Shown here: one piece after another, positions 24,566 to 34,300 of the stretch
Numbering within the stretch: the stretch's first letter is position 1
Layout of the letters: every line of letters begins with the position of its first letter
NCBI GenBank assembly: GCA_934700615.1
Contig: CAKUXR010000004.1
Location: 1 to 64,000, forward strand
DNA length: 64,000 nt
Direction: 5' to 3'
Origin: an uncultured Bacteroidales bacterium
Lineage (GTDB): Bacteria; Bacteroidota; Bacteroidia; Bacteroidales; UBA932
Program-made: the position numbers and the translations under genes
The notes under the pieces: model-generated
What the model saw: only the letters and a program-made list of their open reading frames with translations
Databases searched by the model: none
What the model was told of the DNA's origin: nothing

Positions 24566-26005
24566 TTATTTTAAATTGTAAAACTCAAATCCCATCATTT
24601 CAGCCAGGTCCTGCAATTCGGCAGTCCAGTCTCCGTCAACGACTGCGTAATGCTGTGTGGCACCTATCTTCAGTATCCGCTCAAACAGGTCCTTTACAGG
24701 AACAACAGGTCTGAAAATGGTATGTGAATATGTGGCCAGAAGGTGCTTTCCAGGCAGAGACTCTACCTGAGTGCATATAAGTTTGTACTTGCCATTCTCT
24801 TCATACAGTCCGGCCATCGTCTTCATTCCCGGACTTATACGGTACCATGCGAATGGAGCCCCCGCATATTTCCAGCTGGTCTTTGCAAAACGGACATCTC
24901 TGGCAATCAGCACATTACCCTGCCATTCAGGGTCATTATGGTCATTAGGACCTGCATGTCCTCCGGCAAAATTTCCAAACTCATCCTCGACATGGAAAGG
25001 CTCTATGAAATTCACATTCTTTCCGGTTATCAGTTTGAGCATATATGTGACAAGGCCTGCTCCGATATCTGCTTCCGGAACGAGCACGCTCACATTGTCA
25101 TTGAACCATTGGGGATAGAATCCGGCGCGGCACCCGGCCGTCTTGAAAGTGGCGCGGTCAATGTCATTGTACACAAAGCAGTCAATATCATTGTCTTTCG
25201 CCATATTCTTTATTGCCAATGTTGCCTTGACACAGCCGATAAACTTGTCATAGGCGACATCCTCCATCATCTTGTACCGGGAGGTGAGTTCGTCAGCATA
25301 TTCCTTCACTTCAGCGTCAGAAAGTTTCGCTATGTACTCACCGTAATCACTATATGGGAGATAATGGATTTCAGGACCTATCTTGGTAAATAAGTCATAA
25401 TTGTCAATGTAAGTGCTCCACATCGCCTCGTTCATATTTGCCATAAGTCCTACTGTGGAATGGCGCAGGACGGACCGTGTAAGAGCCGCCTTCGAGAACA
25501 CTCTGATTTTTTCCGTCACCTCGTCTCTGGTTCCCATAACCACTTTGACATTGGCACGCGGAATACGTCTGATGCTTCCGGATCCTTCCAGAGAACCGAC
25601 AAGAGTACCTGAACACAGATAATCCATGAAATCGTCCTCGTCGAGAGTGGTCTCGAAACTCATCTTGTCCTTGACGACATTTGTAAATATCATAGGCACC
25701 GCCGGCATGTCACGCAAGAAACGGATCCACGCAAAGTCCTCGCTCCAAGAAAGGAATTCGGCGACAATGAAATCGACCTCATTGTCAGAAAACATCTTCA
25801 TGGCCTTTTCGGCATCTTCTCTCTCATAGATGATTCCGGGATATGAAAGATCCAGAAAATCCATTGAAGATTTGATATCCTCGACCGCCTTGAGTTTGCG
25901 ATCATTGTAAGTGCCGCGCTGAGGACCGCTCAGGTTCTTGAACCGCGGTGACGCAATCAAAAGCAGACCGGCTTTAGGTTTGCGTGATTTCAGTTCTCTA
26001 TTCAT
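24566..26005 (-). CDS. L-fucose/L-arabinose isomerase-like sugar isomerase
   Basis: This 479-residue cytoplasmic protein resembles the FucI/AraA superfamily of metal-dependent ketol isomerases. An N-terminal Rossmann-like region (about 10-150) recognises the sugar. A central segment around MANMNEAMWSTYIDNYDL is followed by a C-terminal barrel-like part with FIEPFHVEDEFGNFAGGHAGPNDH, rich in E, H and D as expected for the metal site. The family assignment is good; the sugar is uncertain. It starts within the 3' end of the MFS gene (8-base overlap), so coupling is likely. The kinase two genes downstream probably acts on its product. Confidence 0.78.
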   Translation of the reverse strand: MNRELKSRKPKAGLLLIASPRFKNLSGPQRGTYNDRKLKAVEDIKSSMDFLDLSYPGIIYEREDAEKAMKMFSDNEVDFIVAEFLSWSEDFAWIRFLRDMPAVPMIFTNVVKDKMSFETTLDEDDFMDYLCSGTLVGSLEGSGSIRRIPRANVKVVMGTRDEVTEKIRVFSKAALTRSVLRHSTVGLMANMNEAMWSTYIDNYDLFTKIGPEIHYLPYSDYGEYIAKLSDAEVKEYADELTSRYKMMEDVAYDKFIGCVKATLAIKNMAKDNDIDCFVYNDIDRATFKTAGCRAGFYPQWFNDNVSVLVPEADIGAGLVTYMLKLITGKNVNFIEPFHVEDEFGNFAGGHAGPNDHNDPEWQGNVLIARDVRFAKTSWKYAGAPFAWYRISPGMKTMAGLYEENGKYKLICTQVESLPGKHLLATYSHTIFRPVVPVKDLFERILKIGATQHYAVVDGDWTAELQDLAEMMGFEFYNLK

Positions 26006-27251
26006 CTTTACAATGCTTTTGATAATCCTTGTTATAGTGAAGTCTGGCGGAGATATACATCATGACGCCACTGACAAGCCATACAATTCCCAGGACAGGG
26101 AAGGTGGCGGAAAGACTTCCGATACTCTGTTTCATTGCGCCAAGCACCACAGGAGCCAGAGCGCCTACTGCAAATCCTGTCATGATCATGGCACTTGAAC
26201 ATGAAGCATGCAATCTCTCAGGAGTCACATCATAGAGTACAGAATAGATGTTGGCATCGAAAAATGCCCTGAAGAATCCCCATCCGGCGAACATCAGATA
26301 GACAATCCAGACCGATGTCCTGGCTCCCATGAAGAACAGGAACAACGAGCCTCCCACAAGGCCGGCAGCCTGCAATATCATTCTGGATGAATGGCTGCGA
26401 GCCGCGAACTTGTCAGACAAGGTTCCTGAAATAAGGACTCCGATAAAGGCCGCCACATATGTATATACCATGGAATTGAATCCGGCCATAGCCTGGTTCT
26501 GCCCGAACTCTTCCTGCAGATAGGCGGGAACCCATGTCATATATCCCGTGATTACAAATATCTCACAACTGAACCCGATGGTAAGGACAAGGGCAGTAGG
26601 CGTGGTAAAAACCACCTTGAAGCCTTCAAAGAAGCCGGGTTTGGCAACTGCCGCCTGTTCAGATACTTCTTCGTCCTTATCGTGGAGTCTGAATATCATG
26701 ATAAGTCCCCATATGACTCCGGCTGCACCAAAGATGATGAATGAGTACTTCCACCCGAGGGAATCAGCAATGGCACCGGCCAACCAGCCAGCCAGAATCA
26801 CTCCTACGTAATAGGCCGTCTGATGTATGGACATCGCCCTGGCCCTGGTATCCGTATGATATTGACCCAGAAGGGAATAATTTGCCGGACCAAAGAATGC
26901 TTCGCCACCTCCGGTAGCAACGGAGCGCAGAACGACAAGCCAGAGGAAACTTGTCGCCAGACCGGTAAAAGCAGTGGCCACGCTCCAGAATATTATGCTC
27001 AGGGTTGTAACCCACTTGCGGCTGAAGCGGTCCCCAGCCCAGCCGCCGACAGGAACCATGACAGCATAGAAAAGATTGAAAATAGTGGCGATAAGGCCCA
27101 CCGATGTGTCAGTAAGGTTCAATGAATCCCTGATGGCTGGCAGCACAGTATTGAACACTTGCCTGTCACCCTGGTTCAGAAGAAATGCCATCCATAGGAG
27201 CAGGAGAACTTCCCACTTGTAGGAACTTTTTTTTGTAAATGAACAATTCAT
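25998..27251 (-). CDS. MFS sugar transporter
   Basis: The start at MNCSFTKKSSYKW gives 417 residues with twelve membrane segments. The motif-A loop GGWAGDRFSRKWV after segment 2 and the layout are those of the anion:cation symporter or hexuronate-transporter branch of the major facilitator superfamily. It sits in the inner membrane and would import the mono- or disaccharide liberated by the surface and periplasmic enzymes. It is the first gene of the catabolic operon MFS-isomerase-PMI-ROK kinase, transcribed from the promoter at 27292-27299 and divergent from the regulator gene. An upstream in-frame start would run through the operator and promoter, so it is unlikely. Confidence 0.93.
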   Translation of the reverse strand: MNCSFTKKSSYKWEVLLLLWMAFLLNQGDRQVFNTVLPAIRDSLNLTDTSVGLIATIFNLFYAVMVPVGGWAGDRFSRKWVTTLSIIFWSVATAFTGLATSFLWLVVLRSVATGGGEAFFGPANYSLLGQYHTDTRARAMSIHQTAYYVGVILAGWLAGAIADSLGWKYSFIIFGAAGVIWGLIMIFRLHDKDEEVSEQAAVAKPGFFEGFKVVFTTPTALVLTIGFSCEIFVITGYMTWVPAYLQEEFGQNQAMAGFNSMVYTYVAAFIGVLISGTLSDKFAARSHSSRMILQAAGLVGGSLFLFFMGARTSVWIVYLMFAGWGFFRAFFDANIYSVLYDVTPERLHASCSSAMIMTGFAVGALAPVVLGAMKQSIGSLSATFPVLGIVWLVSGVMMYISARLHYNKDYQKHCKDE

Positions 27252-27274
27252 ATATTCGGCACCGTTTAGTTTAT

Positions 27275-27290
27275 TGTGGTGTGGTGTGGT
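27275..27290. promoter_or_regulatory. Putative GntR operator, MFS operon
   Basis: TGTGGTGTGGTGTGGT starts one base downstream of the -7 box on the minus strand. It shares 15 of 16 bases with 21740-21755. The core is a TGTGG direct repeat with a 5-base period rather than a palindrome. Confidence 0.6.
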
Positions 27291-27291
27291 G

Positions 27292-27299
27292 CAAAGATA
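27292..27299 (-). promoter_or_regulatory. -7 promoter element of the MFS operon
   Basis: TATCTTTG on the minus strand matches TAnnTTTG; a TTTG lies 14 bases upstream of it. Confidence 0.65.
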
Positions 27300-27362
27300 A
27301 GTCATTTCTTTTTCAAAACAAGATAAATCTGCAATTAATTTGTAATATTTTTCAAAACTCGG

Positions 27363-27370
27363 TAATTTTG
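27363..27370 (+). promoter_or_regulatory. -7 promoter element of the GntR regulator gene
   Basis: TAATTTTG matches TAnnTTTG. It is divergent from the MFS promoter and 96 bases upstream of the ATG. Confidence 0.55.
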
Positions 27371-27382
27371 CGGAAACGTGGC

Positions 27383-27398
27383 TGTGCTATGGTGTGTT
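27383..27398. promoter_or_regulatory. Weaker GntR operator copy, autoregulation candidate
   Basis: TGTGCTATGGTGTGTT matches the MFS operator at 13 of 16 positions. It lies 12 bases after the regulator's own -7 box, the same distance as at the susCD operon. Confidence 0.45.
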
Positions 27399-27465
27399 AT
27401 TTTACCTGCCAAGTCACGCAAAAGCAAGCTATAACTGCAGATAACCCGTAAAATCAGATTACGCC

Positions 27466-28500
27466 ATGTCCATAAAACTGAGACTCGACAACAATTCTCA
27501 AACACCTGTATATAAGCAGATTATGGAGAATATCGAGAAGTCTATCAAATCCGGCAAAAGTGCTGCCGGTGATATGCTCCCATCCATGAACGAACTTGCT
27601 GCCGAACTGGAAGTTTCTAAGGAGACTGTAAAAAAAGCCTATTTTCTCCTTCGTGACAAGGGAATAATATCATCGACTCAGGGTAAAGGATATTATATAG
27701 CAGAGCAGTCAAAGTCCAGGAAACTGCGGATATTGATGCTTTTCGACAAGCTGAGCAATACGAAGCAGGTACTGTTCAATTCTTTTGCCTCTACCATAAA
27801 CGGCAAGGCAGACATTACCATATATCTGCACAATCAGCAGATCAGCCTGCTGGAATACTACATTGATGAAAATCTTGGCGATTTCGACTACTACGTGATC
27901 ACCCCTCACTTTCCACTGGACACACAGACACAGAAACGGGTAATGAAGGTCCTGCGCCGGATTCCTAACAGGAAACTGATTCTGCTCGACCACAACATAG
28001 ACACACTCGCAGGCAATTTCGGCGCTGTCTATCAGGACTTTGAGAATGATGCGACTGTCGGCTTGTCTATGGGTATGGACAAGTTCAGCAAAATATCCAA
28101 ACTGAACGTCATAATAGAGACATCTTCCCTCTATCATCCATATGTAGTGAAAGCCATCGACAAATTCTGCAAGACGAACCACATCGAATGCCAGCTCTAC
28201 AACCAGGTAACGCCGGAGGTGGTCCGTCCCGGAGAAGTATATCTCATAATCAATGGTCAGCTCGACATGGAACTGATTCACCTGGTCCGAGCAGCCAAGA
28301 CACTGGGCCTCAAACCGGGAAAAGATTTCAGCATCATATCATACAACGAATCCCCTATCAATGAGATCATTCTGGACGGACTTACCACTATTTCAGCTGA
28401 TTTCTGCCAAATGGGACATCTCGCCGCAGAAATGATTTTGGAAGGGACGCTCAAGAAGATAAAATGCGACTTCAAGATGACCCGTCGCAGCACATTCTGA
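27466..28500 (+). CDS. GntR-family regulator with LacI-like sensor domain
   Basis: This 344-residue transcription factor has an N-terminal winged helix (about 10-78) with GntR features: PVYKQIMENIEKSIKSG, LPSMNELAAELEVSKETVKKAY and the wing GIISSTQGKGYY. The C-terminal half is a periplasmic-binding-protein-like sugar sensor of the LacI type. This combination is common near Bacteroidota sugar loci, for instance fucose regulators. The gene is divergent from the MFS operon. Operator-like sequences lie after its own -7 box, that of the MFS operon and that of the EEP-susCD operon, so it is probably the local repressor, relieved by a sugar or sugar phosphate. Confidence 0.92.
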   Translation: MSIKLRLDNNSQTPVYKQIMENIEKSIKSGKSAAGDMLPSMNELAAELEVSKETVKKAYFLLRDKGIISSTQGKGYYIAEQSKSRKLRILMLFDKLSNTKQVLFNSFASTINGKADITIYLHNQQISLLEYYIDENLGDFDYYVITPHFPLDTQTQKRVMKVLRRIPNRKLILLDHNIDTLAGNFGAVYQDFENDATVGLSMGMDKFSKISKLNVIIETSSLYHPYVVKAIDKFCKTNHIECQLYNQVTPEVVRPGEVYLIINGQLDMELIHLVRAAKTLGLKPGKDFSIISYNESPINEIILDGLTTISADFCQMGHLAAEMILEGTLKKIKCDFKMTRRSTF

Positions 28501-28503
28501 TGC

Positions 28504-29508
28504 CTATTCCCTCTCCCTGCCGTAAATCTCCCCGTAGGTCTTGTCTATCCAGGCAGTTACATCCTCGAAGGTAGCATCTTTCAGGATGACTTTCTTGTCT
28601 TTGTCGAGAATATACAGGGACGGGATGGCCCTCACGCTGTAGGTGAGGTCATTTCTGATGATATAGTTGTAGTCATATCCGCAGAGCCACTCGCGCGGAT
28701 ACTCTGGAACGTACTCACGCCATTTGTCTATCTGCTCGTCGATGTAGATATTTACTATCTTCATCTTGCCGGCATTGACCATTTCCGAAACCTCCGAATT
28801 GGCTATCAGGCCCTCGGTGATTTCCTTGCAGTTCGGACACCCCGGATTGGCAAAGAAAAGAAGGGTATAGTCGGAACGGATGCCGTAGAGAGTATATTTC
28901 TTGCCATTGATATCCTCGAACTTGATGTCGGCGGCCTTCTCCCCTATCCTGTTCAGAGAACACATTGACAAATCGAACTCATATGCAGGCTTCATGTCGG
29001 GATTTGCAAAATCCGATTTCACAAGTTTCTGGAGATAAGCAAGATAGCACTCCTCGCTCCTGACAGGAGAATTGGGATCATAGAAATATTTCTCGGCAAA
29101 CCCGGTGATGGTCTCGAAGACATTGGAAGAAGTATCCTTCCTCTCACACGCCTCGGCAGCATCGAACATCTTGGAAACGGACTGTGCAAGGGCATTGACA
29201 TCTGCAACACTGTGCAATATTGCGGAATACTCGCCGAACGCCTTTTCCACATCTTCCTTCAGGACTCCCGCAACATGCAGAGAATCACTGGCTCCGCTCA
29301 TGTCGGCAAGACGGTCCCAGAAATGATCAATGACATATGTAATGCGTTCCGTCGGGTCCTCAATCATTTTCGGAACGACCAGCTGAGGGAACGGCTGACC
29401 CGCTGCCGCGGAATCAGAAACAACCTGCCTGCCGCTTTTGCCGGTTCGCCCGCAGGACACCGCCAGCACTAGCATTGTCAATGCCAATATGACCTTTTTT
29501 CTATCCAT
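28504..29508 (-). CDS. DUF5106 / thioredoxin-like lipoprotein
   Basis: The start at MDRKKVILALTML gives 334 residues and a lipoprotein signal ending AVSC. The region to about 190 resembles DUF5106, found upstream of TlpA-like domains in Bacteroidota. The C-terminal 140 residues form a thioredoxin fold with the redox motif CPNC in LLFFANPGCPNCKEI and the cis-proline segment AIPSLYIL. It is probably a periplasmic thiol-disulfide protein. It converges with the GntR gene (4 bases between stops) and overlaps the Na/Pi transporter gene upstream by 8 bases. Confidence 0.85.
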   Translation of the reverse strand: MDRKKVILALTMLVLAVSCGRTGKSGRQVVSDSAAAGQPFPQLVVPKMIEDPTERITYVIDHFWDRLADMSGASDSLHVAGVLKEDVEKAFGEYSAILHSVADVNALAQSVSKMFDAAEACERKDTSSNVFETITGFAEKYFYDPNSPVRSEECYLAYLQKLVKSDFANPDMKPAYEFDLSMCSLNRIGEKAADIKFEDINGKKYTLYGIRSDYTLLFFANPGCPNCKEITEGLIANSEVSEMVNAGKMKIVNIYIDEQIDKWREYVPEYPREWLCGYDYNYIIRNDLTYSVRAIPSLYILDKDKKVILKDATFEDVTAWIDKTYGEIYGRERE

Positions 29509-31237
29509 TTTCAGCGATTTTAGCTTCAGAAACATTGATCATGAAGTCGCCCATCTTCTCCAGCTCGGCAACGATATCCATGTAGAACACGCCCACCTGG
29601 TAGTTGTAGTTCGGGTTCTCCTCGATATTGATGATATGCTCCTCGCGAAGAGTATTGCGGCATTCATTGATATTATACTCGGCATCCTGAGCATTGGTGA
29701 TGTCCTTCAGGCTGGTATAAGGAGCCTTGAGGTTTGCGTTCATAGACTTGAAAGCATCATCCAGAAGGTCACACATCCTGCCGAGCCTCTTGAGCTGCTC
29801 AGCGTCGAAATCCAGACCATGCTCATTTCTGCGGGACAGTATACGTCCTACCGCGTCGCCGGAATCACCAAGGCTCTCCAACTCGCCGATAATCTTGTAC
29901 ATACCCTTGATTCTGCCTGCAGAAGTGCCTGAAATATCGCCCTTGGACACCTCGTTCAGGTAGTCCGCGATTTCATACTCGATCCTGTCAGTGATACCCT
30001 CGTACTTGATGAGTTTCTCTCTGAGTTCATTGAACTTGGCAGTATCCTTCTCGACAATAGCCTGTCTCATGTAGCCGAAATCATTGTAGCAAATCTCAGC
30101 GAAATGCACGATTTCCTGCTCAGCCTCATCCAAAGAAAGCTCGGCTGTGGAAAGAGGACCGCCCTGAATATATTTGAGACGGAAGACCTCCTTCTCCTTA
30201 GGCGCAGGAATAATCCAGGAAACAATCTTCTCTATCTGAGGGATAAACCATATGAGAATGAGAGTATTGGTAACATTGAACAGCGTATGCATCGTGGTAA
30301 CGCTGTACAACAGTGACATCTTGATGGTATCAGAATTCGCGGTGTCCGTAAGGTCGGTAGTGTTCGGATCCGGCAGACCTGTAGATGAGATGATGAATCC
30401 GATGAATTTCAGGAACAGCGGGAATATGGCCAGCACCCACAATACACCGAAGACATTGAAAACAGTATGGGCCATGGCGGCTCGCTTGGCCGTAGTATTT
30501 CCCACTGACGCGGCAATATTGGCAGCAATTGTAGTTCCGATGTTCTCTCCAAGAATCATCGCGGCGGCAAGTTTGAACGGAATCACGCCGGTCGTAATGA
30601 GGAGCATGATAATCGCCATAGTAGCGGCAGAAGACTGGAAGCAGACCGTCATCACGGTTCCAATCAAAAGGAAAAGGAGGACAGAAACATTGACCGGACC
30701 GAGATGGAGGTTTGTCAATGCCTGAAGACCGGTAAGGTCAAGGTTGTCCAGAAGAATTCCGGAAGTCTCCTTGAGTTTCGCAAATCCGACGAAGAACAAT
30801 GCGAATCCGATGATAATCTCACCCAAATCATGGATTTTCTTGTTCTTCTTGTTCAGCATCATCAGGAAACCGACGGCGATGAGCGGGAACGAAATCGTGG
30901 ATATGTCATAAGAAAATCCGAAAATCGCCATAATCCATGAGGTGACCGTGGTACCGATATTCGCACCCATGATCACGCCTATGGCCTGTGCCAATGTCAA
31001 TAGACCTGCATTGACAAAACTTACGACCATAATGGTCGTGGCGGTGGATGATTGGATGGCTGCGGTCACTCCGACTCCTGTGACAAGGCGCTTGAATGCG
31101 CTGGATGTCATGGATGCGAGGAAGGATCTCAGTCCGTCTCCAGCGACTTTCTGGAGTCCGACGCTAAGTAAGCTGAGTCCGAAAAGAAATAATGTAACGG
31201 CCCCTATGAGGGTCACGAATTGGAACATCATCTGCAT
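29501..31237 (-). CDS. Na/Pi-cotransporter family protein
   Basis: This 578-residue protein has eight to nine membrane segments (1-330) and a cytoplasmic C-terminal PhoU-like helical domain (about 350-560). The two inverted repeats of the transporter core carry the signatures IQSSTATTIM and FQSSAATMAIIM, which match the QSSS motif of type II Na/phosphate cotransporters (NptA, YjbB). It is expected to move phosphate across the inner membrane, with export reported for YjbB. It is transcribed from a TAATTTTG box at 31268-31275. The thioredoxin lipoprotein gene overlaps its 3' end. Confidence 0.93.
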   Translation of the reverse strand: MQMMFQFVTLIGAVTLFLFGLSLLSVGLQKVAGDGLRSFLASMTSSAFKRLVTGVGVTAAIQSSTATTIMVVSFVNAGLLTLAQAIGVIMGANIGTTVTSWIMAIFGFSYDISTISFPLIAVGFLMMLNKKNKKIHDLGEIIIGFALFFVGFAKLKETSGILLDNLDLTGLQALTNLHLGPVNVSVLLFLLIGTVMTVCFQSSAATMAIIMLLITTGVIPFKLAAAMILGENIGTTIAANIAASVGNTTAKRAAMAHTVFNVFGVLWVLAIFPLFLKFIGFIISSTGLPDPNTTDLTDTANSDTIKMSLLYSVTTMHTLFNVTNTLILIWFIPQIEKIVSWIIPAPKEKEVFRLKYIQGGPLSTAELSLDEAEQEIVHFAEICYNDFGYMRQAIVEKDTAKFNELREKLIKYEGITDRIEYEIADYLNEVSKGDISGTSAGRIKGMYKIIGELESLGDSGDAVGRILSRRNEHGLDFDAEQLKRLGRMCDLLDDAFKSMNANLKAPYTSLKDITNAQDAEYNINECRNTLREEHIINIEENPNYNYQVGVFYMDIVAELEKMGDFMINVSEAKIAENG

Positions 31238-31267
31238 ATATAGTGCGGCATAGAATTAAATTATGCG

Positions 31268-31275
31268 CAAAATTA
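31268..31275 (-). promoter_or_regulatory. -7 promoter element of the Na/Pi transporter gene
   Basis: TAATTTTG on the minus strand matches TAnnTTTG, 30 bases before the ATG. Confidence 0.55.
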
Positions 31276-31286
31276 TAAAAAATAGT

Positions 31287-31294
31287 TAGATTTG
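31287..31294 (+). promoter_or_regulatory. -7 promoter element of the HExxH/barrel gene
   Basis: TAGATTTG matches TAnnTTTG. It is divergent from the preceding box, only 11 bases away, so the two promoters share regulatory DNA. Confidence 0.55.
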
Positions 31295-31369
31295 CCTTTG
31301 CAAACACGGGGTTAATTTTCAGTATTACTGAAGATTCCGCCAAAGAACGCCTACAGAATGACGCCTGAC

Positions 31370-34300
31370 ATGAAAATATCCTCCATCACCAGAATAATAT
31401 CAGTTGCCTTTTGCTGCATTTTCTTCGCAGTCCAGCCGGCACATGCGCAGTTCTACACGAACGGAGATGACCCGGGAAAGACAAGATGGTCGAGGATGGA
31501 CTCCCCTAACTACAGGATAATATACCCGTCAGGCCTGGACTCCCTGGCAAGAGTATATGGTCATGAACTTGAGCGGTTCCGCATGGCAGAAAGCATCAGC
31601 AGCGGACTCATACCGGGAGAGGGATACAGAAGACGCACGCCTGTCATTCTTCACGCATTTAACGGAATATCAAACGGTTCCATTACCTGGGCTCCGAAAA
31701 GGGCCGACCTCTATACCCTTCAGGACGCATATGACCCCGAACCGATGCCCTGGGTAAAATCACTTGCCGTCCATGAGAGCCGGCACATGGCCCAGATGCA
31801 ATTCGGATACAAGGGATGGCTGAAGCCACTGACCTACATCATCGGAGACATGGCAGTAGGCGCCTATTCTGCAATCTGGCCAAACAACTGGTTTCTGGAA
31901 GGCGATGCTGTAGTTGCCGAAACGGCATTGACAAACTACGGCAGAGGCCGCAGCGCGGATTTCCTCTCCTACTACATGATGGCCTTCGACAATGCCGACT
32001 GGAGGAACTGGTACAGATGGAGATACGGCTCATACAGGCATTATTCCCCGAACCATTACGCACTCGGATACATGACCATAGCCGGCACAAGATATTGCTT
32101 CGATGACCCGCTTTTCACGGAACGATATTTCGTCCGGACGGCCTCCAATCCGTTCAGATTCTTCAATACCCAGAAGACTGTCAAGCAGGCCTCAGGAAAG
32201 CGTTTCAAGGATTCGTTCAGCGAAATCATGACAGGTTTTCACGAAATATGGAAGGAGGAAGCCGCATTGCGGGAACCTTTCACGGAAGCGGCACAATTAC
32301 AGGAAAGCGGCAAATGGTATAGGGAGATTTCAGGAACGACCATATCTGACGGCAGAGTCTTCTGCATCGTCAATGGCATGGACAAGACATCATATCTTGC
32401 TGAGTATAATAAAGTTACAGGTAGTTTCAGAAGATTGTCAGGCTTCACTTCATATTCCAGCAGAATCAAGGCCCACGATGGCAGAATCTGGTGGAGCGAG
32501 TCAATACCGGACAGCCGCTGGTCCCTCGAAATGACCTCACGGATAAGGTATTACGACATATCAACCGGAAAAATCAGGAACCTGACAAGCAAGGGACGCC
32601 TGTTCAATCCTTCCATTTCAGAAGACGGGTCAATGATAGCCTGTACGGAATACCCGGTCGCCGGCGGGTCCGCCGTCGTAATGCTGTCAGCCGCTGATGG
32701 AAAAGAAATTTCGCGCCTGCAGATGCCGGATTCACTTCAGGCCGTAGAGGCCTGCTTCGCGGGAAAACGCCTCGCAGTCAGCACAATATCCGAGAAAGGC
32801 TCCGGAATTTTCATTGTCAATGCCAGTGAGTCTCTTTCCTGCATACTGGAACCCGAACCGGTAAGCATACACAACCTTTCTTTCAATGACGGAAAACTCT
32901 TCTTCTCCTCTGACAGGGACGGAACAATGGAGTTGTATAGCATTGACCTTCAGACACTTTCCGTGCGACAGCACTCATCACTCCCCTACGGCGGAGACGA
33001 ATTCTGCATTGACGGAAACGAAATGTACTTCTCGGCATTGACACCGTCGGGAAAGGTTCTGCACAAATCGGCACTCGGCGAGGGCAGCAGCATTGACTTT
33101 TCCGACATTCACCGGTATCGGGTGGCGGACAAACTTTCGGCGCAGGAGCGCGAGATGGCGTCCCGGAAAGGGATTCAGTGGGCGGATTCTTCTCACTCCA
33201 AGACTACTTTCACCAAGCCTGTCAGATATCGTAAAGCTCTGAATATCTTAAGATTCCACTCGTGGGCCCCGGTATATTTCAGTTACGACAAGATTCAGAA
33301 CCTGAGCGGAGACTTCAATTTCCAGAAGGCGTCCGTCGGAGCAACTGCCCTGTTCCAGAATTCTCTTGGCACGGCTTCCGGATTCATCGGCTATTCCTTC
33401 CATAATGATCCGTATTCGTATCTTTATACGGACGGAAGCCGCAAGTACCGCCATTCCGGCCATGTAATGTTCACTTATTCAGGTCTTTATCCTGTTTTCG
33501 AGATCTCTGCGGACTTCAATGACATGGCCGCCGTAAGATATTACCGGAGGACTTATGTGGCTGGCGGAAATGCAAAAGAAAGCGTTCTGGGAGTGCTTCT
33601 GGACAGGCCTTCCGTTTCCGGCAGTGTCAAGGTCTATATTCCGTTCAATTTCTCTTCAGGCGGCGTAAGGAGAGGGCTCATTCCTCAGGTCAGATATACT
33701 TTCAGCAATGACCTTTTCGACAGGTCCCGGGTCACCGTCACTTATGACGGCAATTTCCTTGGAAGCAAGGGACCGGAGCATCTGATCGGTTATGAGAAGG
33801 ACAAGACCGTATTCATGCAGACTGTCAATGCCTCATTGAGGGGCTATATCATGAGGCCTGTGGCGACATCAGGTGTCTATCCGAGACTAGGCATAGGCTT
33901 CGACGCGGGGTATTCTTCCAGGATAGCATTGACAAAACTTTACAGTTCTTCGGCGTATATTTATGGTTACGGCTATCTTCCGGGTATCACTTCCACTCAG
34001 GGGCTTAAGCTTTCCGCCAGATATCAGCACCAGTTCGAGGCCACGGTAAAGCGAGAGAATGCCATCTCGGTGGCCCCGAGGGGTTTCAATGACTCCGGAG
34101 CAGAGTATTTTATCAGGAACCTGTCTGCCGACCATCTGAATATCACTGCGGATTACGCGATTCCTGTCTGGGTCGGCGACATCTCCTGCTTCTCCCCTCT
34201 TTTCTACATAAAGAACTTCGAACTGACGCCGCATTTCGATTACACGATGTTCTCATTGGGAAGGTCAATGACAGACGGAGGTCTTTTCAGTGCCGGTGCA

